NCBI GenBank assembly: GCA_911728455.2
Contig: OU452225.1
Span: 23,222,495-23,286,494 of the forward strand
Origin: Marthasterias glacialis
Lineage: Eukaryota > Echinodermata > Asteroidea > Forcipulatida > Asteriidae
Reading direction: 5' to 3'
Length of the DNA stretch: 64,000 nucleotides
The translations under genes and the position numbers were made by a program. Positions 12,701 to 26,100 of the stretch are shown one piece after another; position 1 is the first letter of the stretch; every line of letters starts with the position of its first letter. The notes beneath the pieces are model-generated. The model saw nothing but the letters and a program-made list of their open reading frames with translations, had not been told where the DNA came from and did no database searches.

Positions 12701-14190
12701 AAGGCATACGAGATACACTTACTTGGTCCATATCATGTTTAGGGTTCAACATGACAATGCAAGTTGAATTGTAGTCATGGACCATCCTCCACATGTCGTT
12801 GACGGTATGAGGCAAGGGCATCTGAGTAACGATATACATTCCTTTACAGCTATGACTCTGTAAAAAGTGTAGAATATAGCAATGACATACAACACAGAAT
12901 GACTTCTAAATTATAGAGGCCAAAGTAATAAAGAAAACCCCCAAACCCCTCGAGTATAGGCTTCTTCTGATTGTAATAACAAGAAGGAAAACTGTGAAAT
13001 TACTAATTGGAACAACCAAACCATGAAACGCTTATTGGTTCTGATGGAGTGCTAGTTATTCAAGGTGATTTTTGTTCTATTGCAGAATGAAGCAATGGAA
13101 CGAGGGTCTTAAAATAAAGGATTTTTAATGCGCAACGATGTCTACAAACTTTAATCCATACATGATGCCAAACTTGCAGAGAAAATTCCCCTCAGCGGTA
13201 AGTCTTTTCTCAGACAGCAGAAAAGGTTATAGATTATTTATTTCCCCACTCTTCCAAAAAGAATTGCCAGCTAGTCAATAATATTCTCAAATGAAATGAT
13301 CAGAATGTCCTTACAATTCAAATAGTGACGATGAATTGCAAAGATAATACAACTTTGGCGTATTCGTTAAAAGTGCCATACATTAGCGGTATGTTGCGTT
13401 ATAAGACGCACTGTAGGATTGCCTCAGTATTAAGATGTTTTTCTTACATTTACGAAACTGGCATTGATGTAATCTGTGCTGCCTTCTTCACCACCACTCA
13501 TCAAATGAGGTCTGAATCGATCAACTGCAAAATCACAACGCAGTCGTAGTAATATTTTAATAACAGTTTGTATGGGATAAATCTAACAGTGTCACAAATA
13601 AGGAAAAAAAAATGAAATCGTCACTTAGCGTAAAGTTTGTACAATAAGCCTTGTATTTTTATACTGCAAGAGGGCGCCCTTTGAGGGCTATACCGCAAAT
13701 TTAAGGCCTTTGGATTTCTTAAAATATTGAAAATACTGCTTGTGTGATAAAAGAGAAACCATCTTATGCTGTGAAAAAATGTATATATTTGCGTTACATC
13801 AAAACAGGCCTAAGTGTATATAAAAAAAAAGGAAAATTGGACGTTTGTCTGACCGAAAAGGTTCTGGTCACTATCGTTAGATTGTGTATAAAAAAGCCTC
13901 TGTAAAGTACTTCCAATAACAATGGGAGACTTTTGGACGGTCATTTTCACGGTTCTCACTAGTAGTACGCATGCTCAGAACCTCGCGAGCAATACTGAGC
14001 ATGTGCGCGCATGCTCAGAACTGTCAAAAAGGACCGCTGTGTCTGCTGCCGCCAGCGTCTCAAAAGTCTCCCATTCATGCAAACACGTACCTGGTATTTT
14101 ATCTGGATACCTATTCTTATGGGCATTGTCTGGATTCCGACCCACCTGACAAGCATCATGATTGGGTGGTTTAGTCACTAAACTGAGTTT
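9708..14190 (-). CDS. Receptor phosphatase exons 26-32: pseudo-phosphatase domain D2 and C-terminus
   Basis: Seven exons (14091..14190 to 9708..9782) encode a second PTP fold. The landmarks are [39 protein letters not shown], a WPN loop (residues 1348-1350) in place of WPD, and HCIDGEGASG where HCSAGxGRTG is expected. The nucleophilic Cys (1383) is kept. The catalytic Arg is Ala (1389) and the general acid Asp is Asn, so no catalysis is expected. [10 protein letters not shown] and [13 protein letters not shown] finish the fold, and the protein stops 10 residues later without a long tail. Degenerate D2 domains in RPTPs usually serve dimerisation or substrate scaffolding. In motif style it is nearest the R2B (MAM-type) subfamily. 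Confidence 0.9.
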
Positions 14191-17100
14191 CTGTCAAGGT
14201 AAAAGAGAAGGTATTTACACCACATTAGACTCATTTAGGACAAGTCGTTAAATGTTTGTAGCGGTAACGGCTCTCCAGCGACTAGACTGGACATGACTTT
14301 GTCTGAAGAGCCATGCAACACAACATCCAGTTAAATGACATTCTTTTACGCGCTCAATTCTTTTTATTTTGTGTGGGCACATTGCTGCCTTGTGTTGGCA
14401 GTAATTGTTTTCGCCCTATTGCTTTACAGGTGGCAGCACAATACGCGAATTCTCTCTTATCTCATTGAATATCATGAATATTTATGATGTTCAACAAAAA
14501 CAACGGTCAGAGTTGGGTGGAGCCTTCAGTGTAAAGCTTGTGATTGGGCAATGGTAAGATGTTACCGACACCATTAGAACGTTAACCAAACTGCCGCCAT
14601 TGTTCTGACACACAACTGTACTAACGTTTGTATTTCTGGTGGTGCAGTCGTGTACAAGTGGCTTAACGTTGTTGCTGTCTGCATTGTTCTTTGGACTCAA
14701 GGCACTGCTCAAAAGGCCTCGAAACTAAATCCTTACCGTTGACGAAAACCATGTACGTGTGTGTATCCGATATTTGTGTGTGGCTGCAACCGAACCACCG
14801 CTGCGATCATGGCAAGGAAGTCACACCATGTGCTGTTGCTAGGCAGTTGCTAAGGAAGGCGGGCTTAATGGATCAGTCTACGTTATGCCGCTGTTTTAAA
14901 GACGGCAATGGAACTCTTAAAAAAGAATCCCAATTTCGTTTTTCATCTCTGCACAAGGTGCTTGAAAGAAAGCGTCTTTTACGTTACGGCTAAATACTTT
15001 GGAACACTGGAGTGACAGTCAACAAACATACCATTATCTTATGGAACATTATTTGACCATGGAATAGCAAGGTGGAAAGTTCTGTTGTGTGGTAATACAC
15101 TACCGAGTGGTGTCAGTAATGGCGTCGAGCCCGAGTGATAGTAAACGTTGGTGAGTCCTCTGTTCCGATTTATTCTGGGAATTTATTGACACTCCGGACA
15201 GACACTTTTAACACGAATTAAGCTGCCTTTTTATCGTGAGAATTTGTTTTGAAATTCACTGAAGAAAACCTGTGATTGGAATATGGTGGAACACTCCATA
15301 TAATTACAAATACGTGTCTTGAGAGTGGTTTAGTTATGAACTCATCCATACTTCACTATAGTAACCAGTGCAGTGTATTAACTGAAGACGTGCACGTGTC
15401 ACTGACAATTAATCACTAGCTGACGTAACAACTGGCTTGTGGGGACTATGATATTAACAATTTCCCGTTGTGCGCCATATTTCCAACTTATTGTGTACGT
15501 GTACTTGCAGAACGTGATTACTGTATCATGACGCCAGATTGTTAAGTTAAATTAGTAAACTTGGCATTCATCATAATAAGTACGCGGTGTAACAGTTTTA
15601 AATGATGTCCAACTTGACAGTGTGGGGTTTTAAATTTGATGTATTAAAAATTTGATTTTGATTTGCTTTCCTTTTACGTATACGAAAATAGTTGAACTCT
15701 TTATAATAATGCTTAGTCTCCCAAACGGCGTAGCTGATGGAGAACGCGAGCGACTAAATCAAGTCTGTTTTAATGCGCAAACATTTCCGTGTGCTAGAGG
15801 TCGTCATTATAAATTTATAGTGACATAAATGGTCCGCAGTGCTAATGGCATGCCCTGTATAAAAAAATAAAAATAAAATAAAAGAAATAACTAGAAAGAA
15901 ATACATAGTCCTCACCTCCATCTGCATCTGTAGCCCAGACTTCCCAGTTGATTTTGTAACTTTCTTCAGGACAGCTAGTTTAGATACGAAAACATCCTCT
16001 TCTATTGCTGTATCTCCACTGAGGAATTTCTCATAAAGTACATCAAAGAGAAATTCATACTGGACCTGTTTGGAGAAAACAGTACAGCAACCACCCTTTG
16101 AAACAAACTACAAACACCCTTCCGCCATGTAACCAGTCCCCGATTAGCCAAACCTTGTTGATCCACACAAATCCCTACAATCACAAACAATCATCCCAAA
16201 TCTAATACGCATCCAAATAACTATTGACATACAAAGGAAACCATGATGGGAAACGAGTTACACACAACAAAACGCATCATGAAACACAGTTGATAAGGTG
16301 AATGTATAATCATTTTGCATGATTCGGATATTTTACCACAATTGACCTAATGTTGTTAGCTTTTTCATCGATAAGAGTTTGTTTTACCGCCGTTTGAATC
16401 ATGTGCAACCTCCGGTCTCGCATCGCACAAACGAAATTCCAAATGTCCACTCTGCCCTCGATCTTAGCCTTCTCAAACATTGTATGCAAGACAATGAACA
16501 CTCCTGTCCGGCCTATTCCTGCACTGTAAAACATGTACGTAAAAAAAAAAATAATATCAGACTAAGATTCAAACGAGGTGAAGGTGGAAGTTGGTCAGAA
16601 ATTACCCGGATTCTGGGTCGAAGGGAGCCTGACCCATTTGTGGGTCAGGCTGACCCGGAATCTGTGTCAAACTGACGTAGAATCCGAGTCAAAATTCCCA
16701 AATATTAACCAGTTTGCGGGTCATCCTGACCCCAAAATTGGTCAGGCCCGCCCTGGGACCCGGAACCGGATCAATTCTACTTTTTAGAGTGTAGGAATCA
16801 ATGATTTCAGTCATCCTTCGTTATGCCTACTCTTTTACACACCTGCAGTGTATGATCATTGGTCCAGCATTCTTAGGGTTGTAGTCTTTGATCAGTTTGA
16901 TGAAGTTGACAACTATACTAGGATCTTCAGGCAAACCCATATCTGGCCAGGTAGAGAAGTGATATTGGCGGACCTTTCTTGTACATTGTTCCTGAAAAGA
17001 GGAATACAAAAATAAGAACTTGCATCTGAAGAGAATATGTCCCTCTTTACGAAAAGCGTTACACAAATCAACGTTACCCAGTATGTCACAACAAGTCATA

Positions 17101-20100
17101 TTTTGGTGAAACTTGAACAAATGTCTAATCAACCCCTCAAAGAAAGGTCATGGTTATTGGATTATTCATACTTGAACTAAACGTTAGGAAACTACAAATT
17201 TATGCGACAGGTTTTGAAATGTTTGTTTGAATATTCTGAAATAAAAACAGTCGGTTTCTTCAGGTTGATGAAGTAAACCAAATGGGCATAATGGGTATCT
17301 TTTGAACACACTTTTTTTTCCATTTGGAATCCATCTTTACTGTTTTAGGTAAATACATTGATACCATACAAAGTGGGTAGTTAAGACACAGGGATCCTGT
17401 TTTTTAACTAATATAAAAAAAAACACTGGTCAACCAATTCTGGCTAAAACTAATTGAGATAGATAGAGGTTCAACGTCAAAATTACACGAGACGATAGCT
17501 ACCCCGAACGTCCAGATATGTTATTTCTAATATTTAACCAATAACGTAAAGAAGTAATGGAAGTTTTTGTTGGTTTTATATTATTTTCATCAATTCCTGT
17601 AATCACTTATGAGATACAAAACAGGCAGCTTGGAAACGTTTGTTTTCTTAACACATTGCGCATTTGTGATAAATTGTCACTTTTGTAAATCCTGGGGAAA
17701 AAAGTAACAAATCATTTTGAACATGTAATTTCCTACTAACAGGTTGGCCCATGTATGCCGCCATCTTAATTACCTTGCGCTTCATTACAGACAAAACTCC
17801 CTGACCCATTGAGAGTTCAATGTTGTTTAGCATCCAGGAACGTCTAATCTGCATATTTGACGATTCTAACATGTTTAAACTTGTTGCTAGTCACTGATTA
17901 AAACTGTGCTTGAAGTGTATAGATTTAAGACAATTAAAAGAAAATGGATAATTAATTCAATGTGAAATAAATAATAGGACTTTGGAATAATTCATTTTTG
18001 AACTTCACAAACCCTAATATTTAATCCTGACTTCACCTAACAATATTAAGCCTTACCTGTGACTTAGCAGTAATGATAAAGTCACGAATAACGTAATGAA
18101 CATGCTTCTCTTCTTTGTTTCCTGCGACTATTAAGTTGCCATACACTGACGTTTTATCTGGCCAATACTTCTCACATTTAACCTGTTAAATTGAAAGAGT
18201 GAAAACTCAGCAATGAAATGCACGCAAGCAAATGGTCTCGTGAAGTGTCATGTCGATACGACGGATGTTTACATGAAGTTGTGTCTTGAGATTTGTACCG
18301 AGATAAAAACAGTAAGAGACTTCCAACACCTGACGTTCAGTATCAGTGGCGTAACTGGGGCGGGGTGGGCCAACCTCCCCCCCCCCCCCACACACACACA
18401 ACTGATGTCCGTTCTCCCGGATGCTCCCCCCCCCCCCCCCCCAAATTTGAAATCTTGACTTTTTAGATTAAAAATTACCAGAATAAAATGTTACATTTTA
18501 TGAGCTTTTACGTAGTAATTTCAATGTTTTAAAACTATTTTTTTATATTAACATGCAGAATGTATTTTGTTTTACCTCAACACGTCAGAAGAGTACTGAA
18601 AAGGGGTTTGATTATATAAACGGAAACTACAGTTTAAATTGGCAAAAAGTGCCCCCTAGGAAAAATGGTAACCCCACCCCTTGTGACCTCCTAAAATGTT
18701 GCTCCTATTGTTAGGGCGCTGATCAGTGATGTCTCATCAAGAAATGTCTCAGCATATTAACAAGTATGTTTTTTGAAAACCATGCGTTATCAAGGACACG
18801 AGGCTGACCCAATATTATGTTTCAGTCACCCTTTCTTTGATTCCATTTTTGTATGTGAAATATTAAATTTAAATCCATTTACCTTGGCTCCCTCTTTTAG
18901 GTTAGTGAGCATGACTATAGTAGCTGTATTCTGCTGCCATACCATCCTCCACATGTCGTCAACAGAGGCCCTGGTTGGACCTGAGAATAAGCCGTATAAT
19001 GATCAGGTAAAAAGCTTTGTTTGATGTCACAATTATATTAGTTTACGATGATATGGTAATTAGTAAGTCAGACTGATTGATCAATATTATGTTATTAGAC
19101 ACACCGGAACGAATCTCGAACGAATTTGGTCATCTATGGTTATACGTTGCTTGTTAACACAGGATGGAAACAAAATCGCACACGTGTCTTCAACGGGTCT
19201 CAACACTGGAATAAACGTAAAACATGCACAGTCTTTAAAGCCCATATTCACTTTTGGGAACACCGAAAAACAAAATGTTCACAGATTTGCACATAACTTA
19301 CATGGTATAGAGACGATGATGGTAGAAAACTTCCTGTGAAATATTTCTGTCTGATGTGTTACTGTTATCGTTTTCGAATAATTAGAGAAATGAGATCCAC
19401 AAATGATTTTTCGTCTCATGAGACGAAAACTCCGGCCGTTAGAATGAATACAAAAAACGCTGAATGACTTTGTATTGTTTTCTCGTAAAGGAAACAATGA
19501 AAAGAGCTGAAACTTTCGTAGGTTGTATTTATTAAATAACTCTTGATGCTCATAAGGTATGGAAGTATTCCCAGACACTTTACCAATAGTGTATAATGGC
19601 TTTAAGACAAAACCGTAGTGTAAAGAACGGTAATGGTGCCTTTTTACCTTGACATGCAATGTATGCATTCGGCTTATTGAAACCCTGCATAAAAATAAAA
19701 AATAATGGCCAAATTAAAACTTATTATGGAAAGAAGCATGAGAGTCATGGGGTGGGGACATTGAGGGGGACCATGGAAGCGGGGACCATGGAAGGGGGAC
19801 TATGGAAGGGGGTAATGAAAGCGGCGGCATCATGGGCGCCCATTGGTTTGTGTTTTGTTTCAAAATAGCCTGCAAAATTTAATTCCATTTTGGAATGCTG
19901 GGGTTCGTGAATCACTTTACAGCTTTGTTGTTCCCAAGGAAATATCCAGACTAGAGTAATTTATGTATCAAAACCAACCAAAGCCAAGTATTATTAACGT
20001 ACCAAAAGTACATTACCAACGATAAAGTTGAGGTTAAATGTTTGTCTTTTATTGGGCAACATTTTGAAAAGGACACATTTCCGCATCGTGTTTGTTTTCC

Positions 20101-23100
20101 TTTTATTCCTCCAACTAATTATACCTTTATCTTGAATTGAATAATCTTTGAATTTAAAAGAGTGAAGGTGCTTAATTTGCACCATGAATATTTACGAAAT
20201 AAATGAATCAGTTATAAAATGTGCACATTAGAAAACATAAGACTTTGTACTTATCAATTTTACAGCTACGTAGGCTTTAGAACTTACGTCCATGTAACTT
20301 GCGTTGATATAATCTGAAAACGGATCATCTGGAAGCTGCTCAAGCACAACTCGTGAATAGTCATCTGCAGTTTAAAACGTAACTTCATTTATAGCATTTT
20401 TACATTTGCTAGATTAAATTGTGGTATTACACCATTGTGAAAAAAACGCTATCGTAAAAGCAGAATCTCCATGGAGTTCGAAATCGGTGTGCTATGACCG
20501 GGCGGTTTAGTGCACCGGACTCAAGTTCTGGTGGCTAAGTCATCTGGGTGTGGGTTCGAATCCCGGTCATGACACTTGTGTCCTTGAGCAAGATGCTTTA
20601 CTATAATTGCTTCTCTTCACCCAGGGATACAAATGGGTACATGCAAGGGTAGAGGTTGATATTGTGTTTGAAAAAGCCTTCGGAGCGCCACGGCAGCTCG
20701 GGGCTGTATACTCCCCAGGGAGCTGAGAAAGATTACAGGAATGTTATTGGCCCAATGACCAGGGCACTAACGTAAAGCGCTAGATAAGTAAATGTGTAAG
20801 AACTAGTTGTTATAATCTTGTAATCAACAATTCTTATTTTGATTTTGATTTTGAATAATATGATTATAAACGTGCACAAAATTTCCCACAAATCTTATGA
20901 ACCCACTGTTCGTTGTTTTTACCCCCTCATAACAGAGTTTTTTGTATGTTGTCTTAATTGAAAGCTAGATGATTGGAATAAATGTACTTTTAAAAAACCC
21001 ACAATGATTATTCCTTAAATAAGAGTCGCACATCCGTAAAGGATTCTGTATATACCGTTAACTCACAGGGAAGGATGTTGACGTAGCGATTCTTGTCTTT
21101 GTTCTTGTCATGTTTGGCTACAGACATTAAATGAAGAGGACCGACTGGTAGACTCTGACAAAAAAGTTCAGGGAAAAAAGAGTTAATCAGTGAATCGTTT
21201 TTAAAAACTAAAGCTTTTGAGAAGTAAGTTTTAAAGCTTTTCATGGTGAAGAAAGGAAGTTAGTAACCTGTTTGTAGATATCGATCTCTTCTCGGATATC
21301 ACAGACGTATACACAACAGTATATTCCTTTGCGACTGTTAGGCGTAAAAATTAAACAGTAAATTTTGCGAAATCAGGAAAAGTCTCGTAAAAAAATAGGC
21401 TGAATTATACTAAGGAGTATTGGTTGAGACAAAACAAACAAAAAACAACATATTGGAGGACATTATTTGCGAACTGAGCCGGAGTCGCGAAGGGAAGTAA
21501 CGCCAACATTTAAGTCTCGGATATCACTTTAAATCCACCAAGCGTTAGGTAACTTGCAAAGTTTTCTAATACTCAAAGTGTAAACAGAATATTTCCCTAT
21601 TTTGCAGGATCGAGTAACCCCGTATTATGTCAGATCACTCACCTCATAATCAATCAGAAACCCATTGCCGTCTTTGTATGATTCTGACTTCTTCTTGCTG
21701 ACATATTCCTCAAACTCAGCAAGAGCAATGGCGTCGTGTTTCTGACGGGCTTGCTGTGGTTTGGGTTCGGTTGGTCTTCTCGGTGAACTGTGTACCACTG
21801 TACTGAATGAAGTTTCTGCCTCCTCTGTATCTGAATTATGTTCATGTCTTTTACGGTTTATTGTCTACTTGTCAACAAGCAACTTTTGTAATGGGCAGTT
21901 TTTCAATAGTAAGATCAGTTTCAGCATATTGCTAGGCCCAACTGATATGACATCCGTTTGATACCCAACATGGAGACAAGACGTTGTATGACTCGGCCTC
22001 CGTCTTCTAGTATCAATGAAAGTAAAATTAGGGGCCTACTCTAGGGCCAGGGGGACTTGCACACTTTAAGTTTGTAGTTCAAAATATGTATCAATAGTAA
22101 TGCCGATTAATTTTCCTCTGGCAGTTAGGTTAAAACACACACAGTCCAAATTCCTTTTATTTATATAAGTTCTATAAGTTCAATGTACCTGTACTATAAA
22201 CAGCAGTCGAGGATTTCTTATAATGCCAGAGGAAAGAGCATGAAAAACCCCAATTGATAATGAGCAATGGAAAGATATACAACATGTGAAATCACAATCA
22301 CAACCATGTTGTGAGTAATTGATAATTGTAACATTAACTCTTACCACTAGCTCTATTAGTATGGCTGCTTTCATCTGGCTTGCCATGACGTACGCCTACC
22401 TTCTTCCTGTTCAGAGTAAACAAATGGTATAGTTAGTCGATAAAGTTTGTTTTATTGATCCTGCGCAACCTGAATGTTTCTTTCAGGTTGTTTGAGGCTT
22501 TCTCTTAATCAAGGCGGGGGTGGGCGGGGGAGAGGGGGTGGTAAGAACGCACCCGTAGAGGGAGAACAGAGTGTCGCTCTGAAAATCTCTTTTTAACATG
22601 TTCTTTTTTTTTCACTTGTCCCTATATAAGGGGTCCGTACAATCCAAATTTACATTGTTTTTGCTCCCTTTGTTAAAAAATACTAGTGTTACCGTTAAAG
22701 TATATAGTTTAAACAATCTAGGAAATATGACAAAAGCTTTAATTAAAACGCACCTGCTGTAAATGATAGTAGTAGCTACGCAGCCAATGATGACAAGAAC
22801 CGCAATTGGTATTATAACAGGAACCAGCGGAAAACTCCCTTCTGGAATTGCAAAGGGTTTCTGGGTAGAATATCCTTGCACCCACATCCCTCCTGGCACT
22901 GTTAAAGTCATTAAATCATTACATTAAATAAAACATATCATAAGTAGCCAGCTTTGGACATAAATATGTTAAGAGAATTGAGTGTTTGCACCAAGTGGTG
23001 AATCATTACATCCAGAATATTTCATTATCAGTTATAAGTTCATTTATTCTATTTTTATTATGGCTCGTTAACATTCTCCATAGCAGCCCTTCAACATTGT

Positions 23101-26100
23101 TTTCGTTGTCTCAGTTGTTGTTTTCACGAAAATGATTATTCAAATGGCTGTCACCAAAGATAAAAGAGGCCAAGTGCAAGTACAATACTTTTATTGTTGT
23201 ACTCCGGAAAGGGCCAATGACGGGACCCGACATGAGAAAGTCTACTTCCAAGCGGAATATTCATTCAAAACAATATTTCACGATAGACTTGATAGAGAAC
23301 TTTAAGTAAAGCATACTTTGATTTGCATGTAAATGATCGTAAGCTTTGTTTACCTTTGATTGTCAGCGGTTCTCCCCACACAACGAACAAGTCCTGTTCA
23401 GAAAAATAAGGAAGTATTGAGGTATCTGTACAGAATATAACGTGGGGTCTATATTATTATTTATACCACTGATTCAATGGGAGACTTTGGCACGCTAGGT
23501 GGCAGCAGACTTACCAGGTAAATTGCCATATGTTGTTTACGTATAGTTCTAAGCATGCCCAGAATTCAGAGAACAATGAATTTACCTGGTAAGTTTGCTG
23601 CCACCTAGTGTCCTCAAAAGTCTCCTATTTTGTCCAGACACAGGAAATGTGATCTCATGTATCTTACCCTGCGCTGAACCAATAGGATGGTCCCAGAATC
23701 AATAGTTCATTTTTTTTCAACCCTACCCCACCCCTGAAAGTTCTTTACAGCTATGCTTAGCCCAGGTAGGACGTCAGTCTCCGTACAACGGAGACTAACG
23801 TCCTATCTGGGCTACAGCCACGCCATACCATGTAATCCTGCACCATGCATCCCTTCAGCCAGCAAGAAGCCCAAAACGATGTTTTGACTTTCAAATCACC
23901 GATTCTGAATTGTTGGACACTAAGGTCCACGTCGGACACAATGGATCGGAAATACGTGTTTGTCGGACACAGTGCGTCGGACACAATGGTTCAAAATTGT
24001 CGTCGGACGTAATAGTCCGGCATGGACATAATGGTGCGTAACACATGTCTCCTAGTTACGCGATGTGTATAATCGCGATGGGATACTGTCACTGAAAGCG
24101 AGGCTGCTAACCTATTTTCTTGTAACAAGTCAATCGGAGCTTGGTATCGTGATTAAAAACAACGTAACTCGTCTTTCGAGACTGTATTACCTCATCTGAT
24201 ATCCTGCTGACTGATCCGAGGTATATAGCATACGTAGTGTTACTTTGCAAAGGTTTGTTGTGGTAACCACTGTAAGACTTTCCATCACCCACGGTGAATG
24301 CTGTTGGAAGACTTTCTTTACGCAATTCTGCTGCTACGTATTCACTTATCAATGTCATGTTGGAGGATCGAAGACGCCTAGAATGTGTAGTTTCAGAGGT
24401 GACTGGGCTGGGCTGGATTCGCCGCACTCCAATTTGAATTCCTCTGTAGTCAATAATGTGATTAATTGTATAACAAAAGAAGCATTTAAAGTGAAGTTAT
24501 AGAAAATACCAGATCTTGGTAGCATACTAAAGGAAATTCTTTAAGTCAACAGGTATATGATAGTTCAACTTTACTTCGATTATTCTATTCTTGATTACAT
24601 TAGTCATGGCGCCTCAATCAGCATGTTAAGTGATTTTGAGTGAGAGGTTAATTCAACGAGGTACTTCGCCACAATACCATCTCAGTCTTTGCAGCTAGGT
24701 ATACCATTTCATGAACGGAGTAAAAATGAAAGTTATGGTCGTGACTAAGGGCAAAGGACCATGACTGATATTTTAAAAACCAATTTAACCTCCATTTTTG
24801 AGAAGAAACCCATGTAACGGTACGTTACCGCTTGGCAATGACTCTGTCGATACCTATCAAGCGTAACCTCACCCAGTATTTTTGTTTTGTTTTGTTATGT
24901 ATCCTTTTGGGAAAAAAGCATTGCACTTTAAAGTCCTATTGTATTTTTCAGACTGAGATTTGATAGCTACAATGGGGCGGACATAATAGGGCGGACATAT
25001 AGGAAGTAACGGTCCATGTAGGACATAATGGTGCGTAACAGGCTTGTAACCGGGAATGTGTATACTCACGTGATGTAGGGTGATGATATGGGGAGATGTA
25101 ATGCTATGGTAACTGATGAGGGCGTTGTGGAAGAAGCGCTAGTTGGCTTGTCGGGAGCATCCAAATCTGTTAAAAATAACAAACACATTTTGTCTTATGG
25201 TTGGGCTCCAGTGTTATTAGTGTGTATGTAAATGTTTATGTGTTTAATGTACGTCCGGTTTTCTATTGAGTCAAGTGGATATACAATAATATGTTTACTT
25301 CAACACTGTGGTATATTTTGGCACTCTGGATTCGTGTATTCTTAAATTATTCCTGCAATTCAGATTATTTTTTCGTTACATTTGAGTAAAGACACTGGCA
25401 TGATTATGGACCATAACTCTGTCTTAGGGTAAACGTTTCATGGGTGGTAAATGCAAACAGCAATTTTACCTGTTTCAACAGCTGTAAATACTTCCACTTT
25501 GGCTTCCTCTCCTGGCCCTGCATCATTGACACCTGCCAGTAGAATCTCGTATTTTGTAGAGGGTTCTAAACCAGTGACGTTCTTTTGCATTTCAGAATGT
25601 GATACGTTAACTGAAGTGTAGGCATTCTGAGGTTTAAAGCTGACGTTGTAGGGCTTTTCTGTCGCTCTAAAAAGAATCTGAAGAGTTGGACATAAGAACT
25701 AAAATATGAAAGTGGTGTTGTCAAAGACTTTTAGTTTTAAAACGCGCATTGCGGAATATTTTTTTTCATTTTAAAATAGTGATTTACAGAATGTGCCCCA
25801 GTTTTACAAGCGCGCAGTAATGTCATCTTCTTAATGTAACAGAAACTTCTACGTCAACTGCACATTAATTATATAAAATAAGCTTTGTGTGTGTGGTGGG
25901 GGTTTGTTTTGGATAAGACGTACCGGTACCCTTTGAAGTATAAACTTTTTAAAAAATATGAACTTTTATAAATTTTATTTGTTCATGTTTTATAAAAGAA
26001 AAACAACAATGTAACAACACCATGCAATAGTCTGAAACACTTGCATCTTAACTTGATATCTCAAGTTGCGTGTTGTTGGATTTCAGCTTTTCGTTCTTGT

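Noticed and set aside
14691..14993. 100-codon plus-strand frame with several Cys and charged residues
   Set aside because: It is intronic and antisense to the receptor gene and has no recognisable motif.
20494..20580. Possible functional tRNA-Leu gene
   Set aside because: The acceptor stem does not pair well and the sequence continues into a SINE body with a microsatellite tail.
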